Counted from the stretch's first letter, positions 33,673-45,787 are shown. The stretch: DNA of 64,000 nt from Apricaphanius iberus (GCA_028564705.1 JAPXFQ010000787.1:1612001-1676000), one strand, 5' to 3'. A program made the numbers and translations. Notes: a model not told the origin generated them from the letters alone.

Positions 33673-35189
33673 ACAAAACAGTCTTCTCTGCCGCTGCATG
33701 CCTGCAACTGTGTCTTACTCCACCTCTCGGTTGCCATGGTTACCAGTGAAACGCCCCATATTAGCCATCTTAAGTCGACGCAGAATATTCACTAGAAACT
33801 TTGCATTAACCGTTTATGGCAGAAATGAGTGTGTATTCCAAGTTTGATAGATCAGAAACCTAGTAGGCATTAGTAAAAAATGTTTTGCTGAGCTTAAGTA
33901 CGGTTTTAGTCAGGATTCTGTGCAAAGTTTTTTTAAATGAGTCTCCTGATATGTTGCTGTAGATATTTTCTACAAGGGCTTCAAGCCTCCATCTTATGGA
34001 CCTCTTGTACAACTTCCATTCATAGCAGAAGAGATAAGATCAACTTGGTTAATAATTAGAATTGCACAAATAAACGTTTTGTTTTTTTAACAAGAAAACG
34101 GTTTCTAGTTTTTAATCAAACAGACAGTAATCTAGGGGTGACACTTTCAGGCATTAGAAATTGATTTTGAAAATTTCTTATTTTGCACTGCTTCGATTGA
34201 ATCTGAATAGCTCACATCTTGAAAAATAATTTGTAAATAAATAATTTCAGTTTAAAATATTTAATTCAGTTTAGTGTTAATAATTCCAAACCAACAAATT
34301 GGCTTTAAAATGACACATTTTATGTAAGCATGTATAGAGGCTGAGCAATACAAATTCTAATGGAAGTAATTGTAATTCAGTTTCTGATGGCTCGAACTTC
34401 AGCCCTTACAAATCAGTAGAAACACATTCACCGACATTCAGCCAGACTGTCAAAACATGAAAAGTATATTTACCAAACTACACATGAACACAAAGTTCAG
34501 TTACTCAGATTAGAGGAGGACAGCTTGTGGATGCAGTGGGAGGTCTGGCCCAGGTAATATCATCCTAATAGCTGACAAGAACCACTAATAAAAGTAATCA
34601 GACTATAAGCACTGAATACATTTTATAGGATACAAGTTAAAATTAAAGCATAATGCCAGGAACTGTCACACATGCTTAAAACATAACATTATGCTCCATG
34701 TCTTCAATCAGCAGCTCTCTGGTCTTTTAGCTTAGTGATAGCTTAGCTGCTGCACCACAGCTCCGCTCTTGCTCCTTCATCTTTTAGTTATGGCCTTTGC
34801 AAATACAGTTTTACCTTTTCACCCAGCTGTTGGCATATTTTTGCTCATAATTTGTAACATAATGCAGCTACGTAAGATTATACCAATGTAGTATGCAATC
34901 TAAAATAACCAACACAGCTGTAGCCTCAGTTTTACTTCCTGTTTACCGTTCCAAGCTGAGAGCATGCACTGCGTCCACAAAGACGGAATGTGCAGCATGG
35001 GAGGTATGGTAGACCAGCAGCCAATCATTCTGACCAGCCCGTTAAAGATGATTGGATGAGGTTTTTCCAAGATTTTCCATTTCAGAGGCAATTATGATTA
35101 TTTGTTTTTTTTTAACAAAACACCTAATTTATTGGTTGCTATCTGTATGTGCAGAGCATTTCTAGCAAGATTGCAAAAGGTGTTTTATA
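33673..35189. other. No gene recognised
   Basis: AT-rich; no domain, terminal repeat or tandem array seen. Confidence 0.4.
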
Positions 35190-35199
35190 AGAAAATCAC

Positions 35200-35615
35200 C
35201 TACCCCACCTCTAAAAGCTTTCCTGTCTAAATAGTATAACCTCTTTATAATATATATAAAGAGGTTATATATATATATATACTGGGATTCCATATCAATC
35301 AGCATCCCTGACACCACGTCACTAGGCTCCTGGTACGTTGACGCAGCACCGATTGACAACAAAGTTCAGATTTTTCAACTTCTTCAGCAGACGCAAAACG
35401 CGCATGACGAGTGAATACACATAATGCACCACATAAAATGTCGCACGTATTTTCTGACGTGCATCAAAAGCCTCATTTGCGTTTTCGCAATGCAAATCTG
35501 CTTCTGATGTGATGCGGGTTTCCCTAATGCACGTCAGCGTGCTTCTCCATTGTCTGTACATGTAAACCTGAAACCCGCGACGCTTTAAACGCGTTCACTG
35601 TGAACTCACACATTG
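35200..35615. mobile_element. PIF/Harbinger-like element, second copy (right part)
   Basis: It follows 32790-33259 in order: 'tgtctaaata', 'gttcagatttttc', 'tttgcg-aatgcaaatctgctt', 'tacatgtaaacctgaa' and a terminal 'cgcgttca-tgtg'. Its left end is not found, so it is truncated or too decayed. A TA-rich insert at 35236-35281 replaces the site of the accessory-protein stop. Base changes are many, so the two copies are old relative to each other. Confidence 0.65.
35236..35281. repeat. Short palindrome plus TA run
   Basis: ATAACCTCTTTATA (about 35236-35249) pairs perfectly with TATAAAGAGGTTAT (about 35255-35268) across a loop of a few bases, followed by a TA run. It is unique to this Harbinger copy. 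Confidence 0.75.
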
Positions 35616-35692
35616 AGTACGCAGTTTTGGTAAAGTTTTATTACATACATTTCATTTAGATTGTCAACAAATAGAACAATGGGTTGTTAATT

Positions 35693-35780
35693 AAAGATGG
35701 ATGGCAATATAACTGTATGGATGGGAAGATAAACCAATGGATGGGTTAAATAATAGATGGGTAGAAAATGGATGGAAGGA
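35693..35780. repeat. Degenerate (GATG)n array
   Basis: Five to seven scattered 'gatgg' units with spacers. It could be a decayed RTE/Rex3 tail, but no RTE coding sequence adjoins it. Confidence 0.55.
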
Positions 35781-37569
35781 TTAGAAGCTTGGAAACCAAG
35801 CACTTATCATGAGAAAATTCAACTTATTTGGAAGAGCATCATCTGAGTCGATGCTCCCCATCCAATAAAATTAAGAGATGCTTATCAGAGGTGGTAAAAA
35901 CAGGCGCTGGACTAGACAACAGTTTGATGTGTCATAGATTACACTGTGCATGGAACGCATTCTTATTTGGATTGTCTCCTCCCATTATTTTGTGTCTTCT
36001 GACAGAAATGAACACATTACAAATTCATCAAGGGCAAAAAAAAAAAGCTAAATGGATTGCAAGCATCTTGCTGTGATTTTAACCAATGCAATGGTCTCTG
36101 AGCCTGGTTAGTAAATCACCTTCAGCATGTTTTTTGCGGCACTGTGTGTGGTTTGCACCCGTATTAACAAGTGCAAACCGTTGTTAAATCAGGTTTTTAG
36201 GCTTTGACCAAAGACCTATACAGAAAGTACAAAAAGCCCACAGCAAAGTAAGAAAGAGACGTAAATACATCAACAGTTTGAGACCCTCTGATGTGTAGGG
36301 GCAGTTGATTAAGGCTACATCCCCAAACAATCAAATCTCGGAGCCAGCTCTAGACATTGGTACAGGTAAAAAGCAAATGATCATTAGATCTAAGGGATCT
36401 GGGGGGGGCACATAAGGCTAAAGGAGGCCAGAAAGGTACCCAGGGGCCTCTCCAGTCAGTACCTTATGAGCCAGCAATAAAACTTGAAAATCAATTCTGA
36501 AACGGGTAGATAACCAGTTTATAGAAGCCAGGGGATAACTTGTTCATGCCTTTCAGTTTGTATCAGAAGACGAGGTGCGGCGAGGCAGTCCTGTAATAAT
36601 GCTAACATTTAAAGCGCTCAAATATTATTTTATGCTGGTTCTGAAACAAATTCTGTAAAGCTTGGCAACCTTTTTTGACATTTGTTGAGAAATCTACAAC
36701 TGTTGTTTCTGAGCAGCCCCCCCCCCCTCCAGGTTTTTTTTAGGGTTGGCTGTCTGGGGATTTGTTCTCAGGGTAAAATTTGAGAAAATCCATATGGTTT
36801 TGAAATGTTCTTACCTTTCCTATTTTTTCTATAGTAATAAAATAAGACATGAAGATAAAGCGGTCCAATAATCCAGTTGGGAAGCAAGACAAACCGGGAT
36901 CACCTGTTCATAGTTCTGAGAAGATAAACATTATGTGATTTTGCAACTGAGAATCTGGCATATCAAGTCCGTCATTAAAATTACAGACAGTTACCAGAGC
37001 ATCTGACGACCAGACCACTGAATGGCGTCTCCAGAGACAAAAGTACTCATAAGTGCAATAGGCAGCAGTTGGAATAGGTGGAGAAAGGTTGGATGTGTTA
37101 TGAAAGGGTTTCAGCAAGAATGAAAGAAAAGGTGTTGAAGACAGTAGTGAGATCAACAATGTTTTATGGTTTAGAGACAAGCAGAGGTTGCAGAGCTCAA
37201 GACGCTGTGCTTCTCTTTTAGAGTGATGAGGATAGATAGACTCAGGAATGAGTAAATTAGAGGGGGAGCTCATGTTGAATGTTTTGGAGAAGAAGACAGA
37301 GTTCAAAAGATGATTTATGGTGTGGTGAAAGTTGGCAGGTAGTTGGTTGGTGTGAGTGTAGAGGATGCAGGGGATAGAACCAAATGGTGACAGATGATTC
37401 GCTGTGGCGACTGCTGAAGAATGAGCAGGAGGAAAAGGATTGGAAGGGATAGAGGGAGAAAAAGAAGAAGAAATGCCAAATTAACACCACTTGGAGCTCA
37501 TGTGGACCCAATTTCACTGCATGAATAAAATACTTTTTACAATGCATAGAAATACAGAAAAGGCAGAAT
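35781..37569. other. No gene; possible LINE 3' relic in the middle
   Basis: The stretch 36450-36660 ('agcaataaaacttgaaaatc', 'acgggtagataaccag', 'gtcctgtaataatgc') resembles the 3' coding/UTR region of fish CR1/L2-group LINEs read on the minus strand, but it is too decayed to be sure. Minus frames of 130-132 codons at 36908-37649 show no domain I recognise. Confidence 0.35.
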
Positions 37570-37740
37570 GAGACTCTCAAATCAAACAGTTTGTACCAAC
37601 TGTCAAACATGGTCATGGCAGCATCATACTGTGGGGTAGTGCAAAACATGGATGGAATAATGAAGGAGCGGGACTTCCAGGTCTTTCACCTTCATGTCAA
37701 CTCAATTAGACGATTAAGAGAAAACCAAACTATTGCCTTA
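37570..37740 (+). mobile_element. Tc1-like transposase fragment (catalytic part)
   Basis: 'gtttgtaccaactgtcaaac', 'catggcagcatcatactgtg', 'aatggaataatgaaggag' and 'ttcaccttcatgtcaac' follow a Tc1-type transposase gene of a different subfamily from those at 3 and 16 kb. It is cut off exactly where a hAT element begins. Confidence 0.65.
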
Positions 37741-37748
37741 GTCCAGCT

Positions 37749-40194
37749 CAGGGGCGTAGCACCAAATTCTGGGCCCTGTATACTCTCAATGTCAGTGGGC
37801 CCCATTAGGCAAATGAGAAAAGAAAGAGTGGCATTTTATTTTATAAGAACGCATTAATAAGGTTTAGTACAGCAATCTGCTATAAATGTATTGATCAGTA
37901 TTTCCGTTATTCAACCCCTAAACTGATACTTTTGGCCAACGCTTTCTCATATACTTTAAGGGATATTCCACCCCTAAGTAAAACTGTGTCTGTTTGCATA
38001 TTCCCTAGAGTTAGATAAGTGAGAAAAAGCATTTTGTAACCAGCCCGTCTTTCTTGTGATCTGGCAGCAATCAGTCAGCTTTAGTGTAGCAGAAAATAAT
38101 GTAAGTTTATGGAAACTACAAAATGATATTTGTTCCCATTCTTATATATTTTTTAGGCTAATTTAAAGGATAGTTGAACCTCGGATTCAGGAGGAACAAT
38201 GCAGTTTTCGTTCTGGCCGTGGAACACTGGACTAGCTCTACACCCTCATCGGAGTCCTGGAGGGTAGGTGGGAGTTCGTCCAACCAGTCTACATAGGTTT
38301 TGTTTTAACCCCCCCCAAAAAATTGTTAAACCTAATATATAAACTTAAGAGTCATATTTTCTGGTTCTGTTCTGAATATTACCAAGTTATCTCCCAACAA
38401 TGAGGAGTAAAAAACATTTTAAGTTCAAGGCAGCTGTCATTAACTGAACTAATAAACAAGGTAATTATGATAGACTTAGACCAGTGGTTGCAGTATACTT
38501 TTTTTTTTTTTGTCTGTCATTTTGACCAGCAGAGTCAAAAAAAAAAATCTGGTCATAATCAATTTTTATCCATCAATTTGGGGGTTGGTGCCCATCTCCA
38601 GCAATTGTCTGACGAGTTAATACCTATTCAGTAGTATCTGTTATGTAGTATTCAGGCAAAACATCCTGATCAGAGAACTACACAAAAAAGTGATATTAAA
38701 TGCTTGTGCTATTATTAGGATACCTGATTCGGTTCCTGCACAGCATGGAATAAAAATTCTCACCTTTCTTTCTTCTTTTTCATAATCTAATAGTCGGATT
38801 GTTGCAGAAGTTATTGAGTTGAGGTTTTGGATGTTTTGGATGAATCTCCTGATGGTTTTTCCGCGGACACAATACTCCCATGGGTAATGGTAGGTTTTGC
38901 ATCTACAGGCAGCAGGCGCCACACAACATCTGTGGCGCACATCGGCTCTATGGAGCGCGTCTAACCGGGAGTACTGGGATGGATGGACTGGCGAACTGTC
39001 CAAGGTGCACTGCACCTCTTACCTGATAACCGCTGGAGAAATGCAACGGACAGATTTTTCTGTCACAGTTCCAAATAAAGGGTCACATAAAGAGAATATT
39101 CCTTTAAAGCGACCTCTGACTTAAACAAACCTGCGAATCCTACAAAGTTGATTGAATAGATAATGTTTTTCCATAATTTTAAAAACAAATTTTGGCTCGT
39201 TACGGATAATCAGTGTCAATTTCTAAAATAAAGAGACAGACGGTTAAATAATTATAAGAATAGGCCAGAATTTTGCTCATAACGCACGTCTCTGCATTTG
39301 TCTCATGGTTATTAGTTAGCAAAAGTTTTACCTACTTGCGGATCAATAGCCACACATTACAAATATTTAAATTAGTAGAGGATTGAAATGTTAGATATAC
39401 ATGCTTGTCATACTACAATATATCGTAGTATAGGACAGACGTAGGCTAGCCAGAGAAGCTCGCCATTTAAACTTAAACAACATCACAGTCACCTCATGTT
39501 TGGTCTTTATTTCGTCACCTTCAGAAAAACCGCCAGGACTGCCTACTGCTGCTGGCACAGCTCCCATGGCTGCACTAGGCTCACTGCAGTGAGTTCCTGA
39601 TACTGGTTAAAGTCGGCAACTAAAGGTTAGCTAGCCTGTAGAGTAGTTGTGTTTATGCTTACAGCCTTAAAGCTTGGTTGGCAACTAGCAAAGCTAAATA
39701 CTTCATATGTGTAGGCTCAACATGTTAAATTTAATGACACTTTGTAATAAAACAAGCAAACTAGTTCACCTGTCGGAAAGAGAGCAGTCAACAGCTGTGT
39801 CCCTTCATTCCGTTCTATTTCCTTTTATTCTCTGTCTTTTTCTTGTACTTTTTGGGCAACATTATGACGTGTGTCAAGGCTATTATGATCTGGCTGGCCA
39901 GGGCAGGGCCTCTGTCTGTTTTTCCCAGTGGTCACAGCTGCTCACGCTGTTGACTGAAATATACCATTCTACGCCTGCTTGGAGGGGGGACTCCTAAATT
40001 GTGGAGAACTAACACTGACATAAAGATTGGTCTAATTCTCCAGTTTTTATTTGCTAACAACAACATAATGAAACAAATTGATACCAGGGGGAGCAATAAT
40101 GTAGAAATAAAAACATTAGGTAAAAAAATCATGGGCCCCTCTCCCTTCTCTGGCCCTGGGTGGTCAGGTCCACTTTTCCCCCACTACGCCCCTA
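37749..40194. mobile_element. hAT element, about 2.45 kb, non-autonomous
   Basis: The left end CAGGGGCGTAGCACC and right end (reverse complement TAGGGGCGTAGTGGG) share ten of the first eleven bases. The adjoining 8-mers GTCCAGCT (37741-37748) and TTACAGCT (40195-40202) match at 6 of 8. Both subterminal regions carry GGGCCC. These ends resemble the Tip100-like hAT group. No transposase frame is recognisable; a Rex3/RTE scrap lies inside. The longest inner frames (38641-39015 minus; 39707-39997 plus) have no domain. Confidence 0.7.
38174..38302 (+). pseudogene. RTE-type reverse transcriptase scrap inside the hAT
   Basis: One plus frame reads EPRIQEEQCSFRSGRGTLD, then a stop, then LYTLIGVLEGRWEFVQPVY. 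This is the conserved block just before motif A in RTE/Rex3-like polymerases of fish. It ends abruptly at a C-run. Both ends are truncated. Confidence 0.7.
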
Positions 40195-40289
40195 TTACAG
40201 CTGAGGTCAAACCAAACTCTTAAATGACCTAAGGCTCCCAGATAATGCAATAAGAAAACTGAATTTCTCTGCATGAAAACCACATTATG

Positions 40290-40400
40290 GAGCAGCCGAG
40301 CTATTAGCAGCCTAGGCACTCCTCCTTCGGGAAGTGATGAGACTGCAGAAGCGGTAGTGAAAAAAACACAATGAGCAGCAACAGTAACAACTGTAACACA
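40290..40400 (+). repeat. Dispersed repeat pair, copy 1
   Basis: Matches 51710-51815: 'cgagctatta', 'gggaagtgatgagactg' against 'cggaagtgacaagactg', and 'agcagcaacag'. No terminal repeats or coding sequence; family unknown. Confidence 0.6.
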
Positions 40401-40897
40401 ATCAAACCGTGCAGTACTTAGAAAATGTCCAGTGCTGCAGTGTTTTTTGTCACCCCTTTTTTCACCAATTGTGCATATCCTGCTTTTACTCTGTCTGCTT
40501 CAATGCCGTCAGCATTTAGTTAATATCGGTGTGATGCTCTAGTCCAATGGAAGATTGTTAACACGATACGCCGCTTGTCGGCACCAAGCGTTGCGGAGTT
40601 TAATGTGCTTCATCCAATAATTTGATTTTCTGAGTGACGTAAACTGGCTATCACTGTGATTATGCTATTAGTCAAATTACTGCCAAAAGCTTAAATTTAA
40701 TAACCTTGGTCTGCAAGATGGATTCTCATGAGATTTGGAGTTTTCCAAACTCAAGAAAATCAATCTTGTACCACTCTTATCTAAACCATCCGACCTCCAG
40801 CCCATATTTCGCCGACCAATCGTTTGACCGCATTGTGCTTTATAGTGGGAGTTCAGTTGTGACGGTGACCAATGATAGTATTAAGTGCCCAAATAAG

Positions 40898-41060
40898 TGA
40901 AACAAACATGGCCGCGCTGGTTGACGCCTGCGTAGAAGCGGCTATTTAATTAGTTGTTGAGGAACTGGATACCATTTCCTTGCTAAAAAATTAGCAAAGG
41001 GAAGCACTTTGTGAAACGTGAAACACATATGGCCTCGCCGGTTGACACTTGCGTAAAAGC
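40898..41060 (+). repeat. Two direct repeats of about 42 bp, 120 bp apart
   Basis: The first at 40898-40939 and second at 41018-41060 share 'gtgaaac', 'atggcc', 'ggttgac' and 'tgcgta-aagc'. CpG-containing and diverged. The surrounding 40500-41180 is GC-richer with CCAAT-like motifs and may be a larger unrecognised repeat. Confidence 0.6.
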
Positions 41061-42325
41061 CATTGCCAGCCGGGCGCTACCTTACGCGTCATCCAATCAG
41101 CTCAAAATATTCTACCAGATGGCTCTCCCTCTTTCGGATGGTTTTTGCTGCAATGATTCCAGATAGAAATGTGTAGGCTCGACACGGGGCGGGGGTTAAC
41201 AAAGATCTGACTGATGCCAGGTTATAGATTTAAATGTGCATGTAAACTTACTGACGGTGACTTAAACAGATTTTCTAAGTGGGCATCTAAACTTATATTG
41301 CTTTATAGCCTGAAAAAGAACAGCTTTAATGTATTGTTGCGGGTCAGAAAAGGACTAAAATTCATATCTATGGTATTTTAAGGACTAATATTCTAATATC
41401 CAGAGTAAAAAAAAATGTCCGTTTTATTATAGATGACAGTAATCAAAATCGTCAAGAGGTAAGTCAAAGAAATATTGGCTTACCCATGAGATACCTTTGT
41501 TTTTGCTAAACAATTAAGCTTATTTATCTATTTATCTATCCCTCAAACAGCGGCCCTTCAGCCTTAAGCCATATAAGTTTTCCCATGCAATGTTCTCATA
41601 AACTCATTGGGCCTGGACATTCAGAGCCAGAAGTGCCACAAACGACAAACAGCCTAGTCGGATTGATTGAACTGAATGTTTTCAACACTGCAACAATGCT
41701 GATGAACAGATGATAAAGCAAACAAACTGCGCGCACCTAATTTAATCTTTGTAAAGGGAATTATCTCACAAACGCATTTGCTATGAAGCATTTAGACTTT
41801 CAACAGATCAGAAATTGGCAGAAGGAGACCTGCTTGTTCAGCAAGCGCCTCCGGCAGCAAAACAGATGAGTAGAGGTGGAAGGAGACCGCACAGCGAAGT
41901 GAGCAAATGATTTACCGCTCGTCGACGTCTTGTTTCTCTCTGCAGCTCAAAAGTTTTCCAACATTACCCAGAGGGCTTCATTTATTTAAACAGCTCCTGA
42001 ATTCCCGTAAACATCATGTCTTTATGACGTTTGTATATCCATTTCATGAAAAAAATGGTGCAAAAAATTCAACTACTAAAAGGCAAATATTTGAGAGTCT
42101 GCTTAAATGATCCATTAATCTCCTGATGTCCAGGGTGAATTAAGATAATTGTAAGTCTTCACAGATCTCTCTTTAAATAAAACACACATATAGGAATATT
42201 CCTGAAGATAAACTTTTATTCTACATCTGGAAGTACACAGAATGTTTGTTTCACCAAACACTTACCAAATGGAGCCATCATGCCTAGCAACGTGTTTATG
42301 CACCTTGAACGTCCTGGTAGCATGT
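41061..42325. other. No gene recognised
   Basis: No domain or transposon end. The interval 41600-41890 is of balanced composition and repeat-free and could be tested for conservation. Confidence 0.35.
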
Positions 42326-42329
42326 TGCA

Positions 42330-44070
42330 GTAGCTCCCACCTCCCCCACCATCTCCATCACAAAAGACCCAGCTTCACCCCAAACCACCCACGTACCTGC
42401 CTTGACGATCTGCGAACAGGACGTGCGCCAGCTATTTCAGAGACAGAAAATTAAAAAGGCTCAGGGACCAGACGGAGTGTCCCCAGCCTCTCTGAAATTC
42501 TGTGCTGACCAGCTGGCTCCCATCTTCACCCAGATCTTCAATAACTCCCTGGAGCTGTGTGAGGTCCCCTCCTGCCTCAAACGCTCCACCATCATACCGG
42601 TTCCCAAGAAGTCCCCAGTCACTGGATTAAATGACTACAGACCAGTTGCCCTAACATCTGTGGTCATGAAATCCTTTGAGCGTCTGGTACTGACCCACCT
42701 GAAGGACATCACAGATCCCCTGCTAGACCCCCTGCAGTTCGCCTACAGATCAAACAGGTCAGTGGATGATGCCGTCAACATGGCTCTACACTACATCCTG
42801 CACCACCTAGACTCTGCAGGTACCTACGCTCGGGTCCTGTTTGTGGACTTCAGCTCTGCGTTTAACACCATTGTCCCAGAGCTCCTCCACCAAAAACTGT
42901 CCCAGCTCACCGTGCCTCCCTCCACCTGTCAGTGGATTACCAGTTTCCTGACTGACAGGAGGCAGCAGGTGAAACTGGGTAAGTTCACATCCAGCTCCCG
43001 TTCCCTCAGCATCGGCGCCCCCCAGGGATGTGTTCTCTCCCCACTGCTCTTCTCCCTTTACACCACTGACTGCACGTCGAGGGACCCTTCTGTGAAACTC
43101 CTGAAGTTTGCAGATGACACCACCGTCATTGGACTCATCCGCGACGGCGACGAGTCTGTGTACAGAAAGGAAGTGGAACAGCTGGTTCTCTGGTGCAGTC
43201 AGAACCACCTGGAGCTAAACCCGCTCAAAACTGTGGAGATGACAGTGGACTTCAGGAAGAGACCACCATCAACATCTCCTCTCATGATCCTCAACAAGCC
43301 AGTCCCCACAGTGGAGTCTTTCAGGTTCCTAGGATCCACCATCACACGGGACCTGAAGTGGACCTCACACATCAACATAATAAGGAAAAAGGCCCAGCAA
43401 AGGCTGTACTTTCTGCGTCAGCTCAGGAAGTTCAACCTGCCCCAGGAGCTGCTGATCATCTTCTACACAGCAATAGTCCAGTCTGTCCTGACCTCATCCA
43501 TCTCTGTCTGGTTCGGATCCGCCACCAGGCAAGACAAGGACAGACTGCAGAGAACAGTCAGGACTGCAGAGAGGATCATAGGAACCGATCTTCCCTCCAT
43601 TCAGGACCTATTCCGGGCCAGGGTCAGGAAGCGGGCCAGGAAAATCACCACTGACCCCTCACACCCTGGCCACAATCTGTTTAGGCTCCTCCCCTCAGGT
43701 CGGCGTTACAGAGCGTTGTACGCCAAAACCACCCGACACAAAAACAGTTTTTTCCCCCAGGCTGTCGCTCTGACGAACTCTGTCTAGTCACAGTGTGTGA
43801 GTGCACTCACATAACAATAAACTATAACTCTGCACTTCTGTACATACTCACTGTAAAATAACCCCGGCTTGGTGTATATATTATCCTTTATTATTTACGA
43901 TCTGATATTTATTTGTATTTTTACTTATTTTTGTTCTTATTTTTCTTTTTTTATTTTTTTTATTTCACTTATTCAAGTTCTGTACTGGAGGAAAAAGTTT
44001 GCCGGAGTCAAATTCCTTGTATGTGACATACTTGGCCAATAAACTGATTCTGATTCTGATTATGATTATG
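42330..44070 (+). mobile_element. L2-clade LINE, 5'-truncated, youngest-looking copy
   Basis: The coding part of the RT is open from a stop near 42320 to 43787. It is followed by a short 3' UTR with 'ggagtcaaattccttgtatg' and 'acttggccaataaactg', then TGATTC/TGATTA repeats at 44044-44070, the usual 3' end of fish L2 elements. The endonuclease is gone, so this copy was truncated on insertion. No target duplication is clear. An intact RT frame with a complete tail makes it the most recent LINE insertion in the window. Confidence 0.88.
42402..43787 (+). CDS. L2 LINE reverse transcriptase, 461 codons, intact frame
   Basis: The frame extends about 27 codons upstream of the first ATG without a stop, so the ATG is not a real start; this is the back part of a larger polyprotein. 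Landmarks: AQGPDGVSP (residues about 20-28), LNDYRPVALTS (about 75-85), motif A VDFSSAFNTI (about 148-157), motif B GAPQGCVLSPLLFSLY (about 203-218), motif C FADDT with both catalytic Asp (about 236-240), then FLGSTITRDLKW (thumb side), and AQQRLYFLRQLRKF. The C-terminal part (residues about 385-461) is Arg/Lys-rich (RARVRKRARK). Function in the family: copying element RNA at a nicked target. With no endonuclease or promoter here it is probably not expressed. Confidence 0.85.
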   Translation: MTICEQDVRQLFQRQKIKKAQGPDGVSPASLKFCADQLAPIFTQIFNNSLELCEVPSCLKRSTIIPVPKKSPVTGLNDYRPVALTSVVMKSFERLVLTHLKDITDPLLDPLQFAYRSNRSVDDAVNMALHYILHHLDSAGTYARVLFVDFSSAFNTIVPELLHQKLSQLTVPPSTCQWITSFLTDRRQQVKLGKFTSSSRSLSIGAPQGCVLSPLLFSLYTTDCTSRDPSVKLLKFADDTTVIGLIRDGDESVYRKEVEQLVLWCSQNHLELNPLKTVEMTVDFRKRPPSTSPLMILNKPVPTVESFRFLGSTITRDLKWTSHINIIRKKAQQRLYFLRQLRKFNLPQELLIIFYTAIVQSVLTSSISVWFGSATRQDKDRLQRTVRTAERIIGTDLPSIQDLFRARVRKRARKITTDPSHPGHNLFRLLPSGRRYRALYAKTTRHKNSFFPQAVALTNSV

Positions 44071-45382
44071 ATCTAATTTTTTTTCTTTTCTCTTTCCAAT
44101 CTTTTGTGAATTTTATTTGGTTAGGCCCGTTGCTTGTTTGAACAATGAATCCCTTTAGTTTTAGATAGATTTTTGCTTTTACTTTTTCACTTTCAGACCG
44201 TTGTAATGATGCACAACGGTGGCAAAAGTGTATCATTTTTACACATGAACAACTCACTAGCATCTGAAAAGCAAGAATAAACCCTGAACTACAACTCAAA
44301 ATACTAGAAGAGTAAAAAAGTAGGTTTCATGGATGTAGAGAAGCACCAAACAGCAAAGAGAGGAAGAAAGTTCCAACCGTCTACATGTTAGTGTCTCTAC
44401 GGCCTAGCCCATTTGTGAGATGAAATCCAACAATATTCTGATTCCTAACATTTATGAACTTATACATATTTTATAAAATTTAAAAAGGTAAGTTGTGTAA
44501 TTTCAAATATGGATGACAATCAAGGATACAAACATAACTGTAGACACAGCAACTGATTTTGCAACCCCCCCCCCGAAGGAGATAAAATGTGCACCTCACC
44601 CCTTTGTAGTCCAATAAACGTGACCAAACCGATCCATCTCTGAACAGAATTTCCCTTCCACAAGGGTCCAATTAAAGTTCTCCAATAAAGTCGTTAGTCC
44701 AGGATGACAATAAAACTCATAAAAAAGCAAATAAATAGTGAAAATACACCTCCAAAATTTGACTGGGTGGCTTTACCACCGCCATGGTAAATGGTGATCG
44801 TAAAATGGCTTTTCCAAACAGAGACATGAGATGATTACACTCCAGTAACATATCCTTTCAGCAATCTGTCCTTACACACTTTATTCTAATTACAAAACAT
44901 ATAGTAAGCCATGAAACTTAGTTTGGGAAAAGGAAGTAATGGTTCTGACAATGTTTATTAATCAGTGAAAGAAATGCATTTAACCAGGAAATGGAGCACA
45001 TGGTACACTTTTGGGCAGTTTTGACCTTAAGTTAGAAAAATATTTGCGAAACATTCTTTGGTGTATTGCTGTGGATAAAGGTATTAATTCAGGCTTTAGA
45101 CCAACTCATGGACTGCCACGAAGCAAGATGCAATGGTTAAGGGTAGCAAAAAGGATACATAGTTTAAAAATTTAAATAAAGAGAGTTTGATCAATCCACA
45201 TATTTTACCCCACAGCCAATACCCATTTACTGAATGACTAAAAAAAGTCTTGCTAATCTTACCCAACCTACTGGGAAAGACAATGGAACATCCCAATCAT
45301 ATAAGACATTTATTTTTACTTTTATTAATTAGGAGACACCCGTCAACAAGAATATATCTACTCATCTAAACCTACCCATGTA
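44071..45382. other. No gene recognised
   Basis: No domain or clear transposon end. A run of about nine C near 44566-44574. 'ggtaaatggtgatcgt' (about 44786) hints at an old repeat but cannot be assigned. Confidence 0.4.
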
Positions 45383-45787
45383 CAGTGGGCCCCTGCCTAT
45401 TTGCCGTTTAGTATTCTTTTGAAAGTGACTAAATTATCCGCTCAAAATCGCCTACTGGCAGATCTTTCTAAAAAAGATTTGTAAAGAAAAACTGCAGGTT
45501 GGGAAGCAGAAATACATAGCTGCAATGCTACTGGACACACTACTGGCTGGTGTTTGCAAAGGAGCGAATCCGGAACAGAAATAACCACGAGCATGAACAT
45601 TCATTTCCTTGGCTAGTGCTAAGACTGCTTTTGCTGTGCATATTATTTTGCATATTAAGGTATATTTGATGGTTGAACTACTAGAATAGGCAGTTGTACG
45701 TGTTTTTTGGAGGGGTCTCAAATATTTGCGGATTTAAGATATTTGTTGGCAGGTGTGTCCCTAATCCCTACAAACACAGGTCCAGTG
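45383..45787. mobile_element. Tigger-like (TcMar) MITE, 405 bp
   Basis: TA on each side (45381-45382, 45788-45789), left end CAGTGGGCCC and right end (reverse complement CACTGGACCT). The right part 'atatttgcggatttaagata' is the usual subterminal sequence of fish Tigger MITEs ending in CCACTG. TA duplication fits the Tc1/mariner superfamily. Its interior and right part recur in the composite at 23705-25000. Confidence 0.7.

Noticed and set aside
36908..37649. Two minus-strand frames of about 130 codons
   Set aside because: No domain, low-complexity Ser/Phe/Leu composition, no neighbouring signals.
42807..43208. 133-codon minus frame
   Set aside because: It is antisense to the L2 polymerase, with no domain.
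43193..43654. 153-codon frame overlapping the L2 RT
   Set aside because: It is a shadow in another frame of a clear reverse transcriptase with all motifs.
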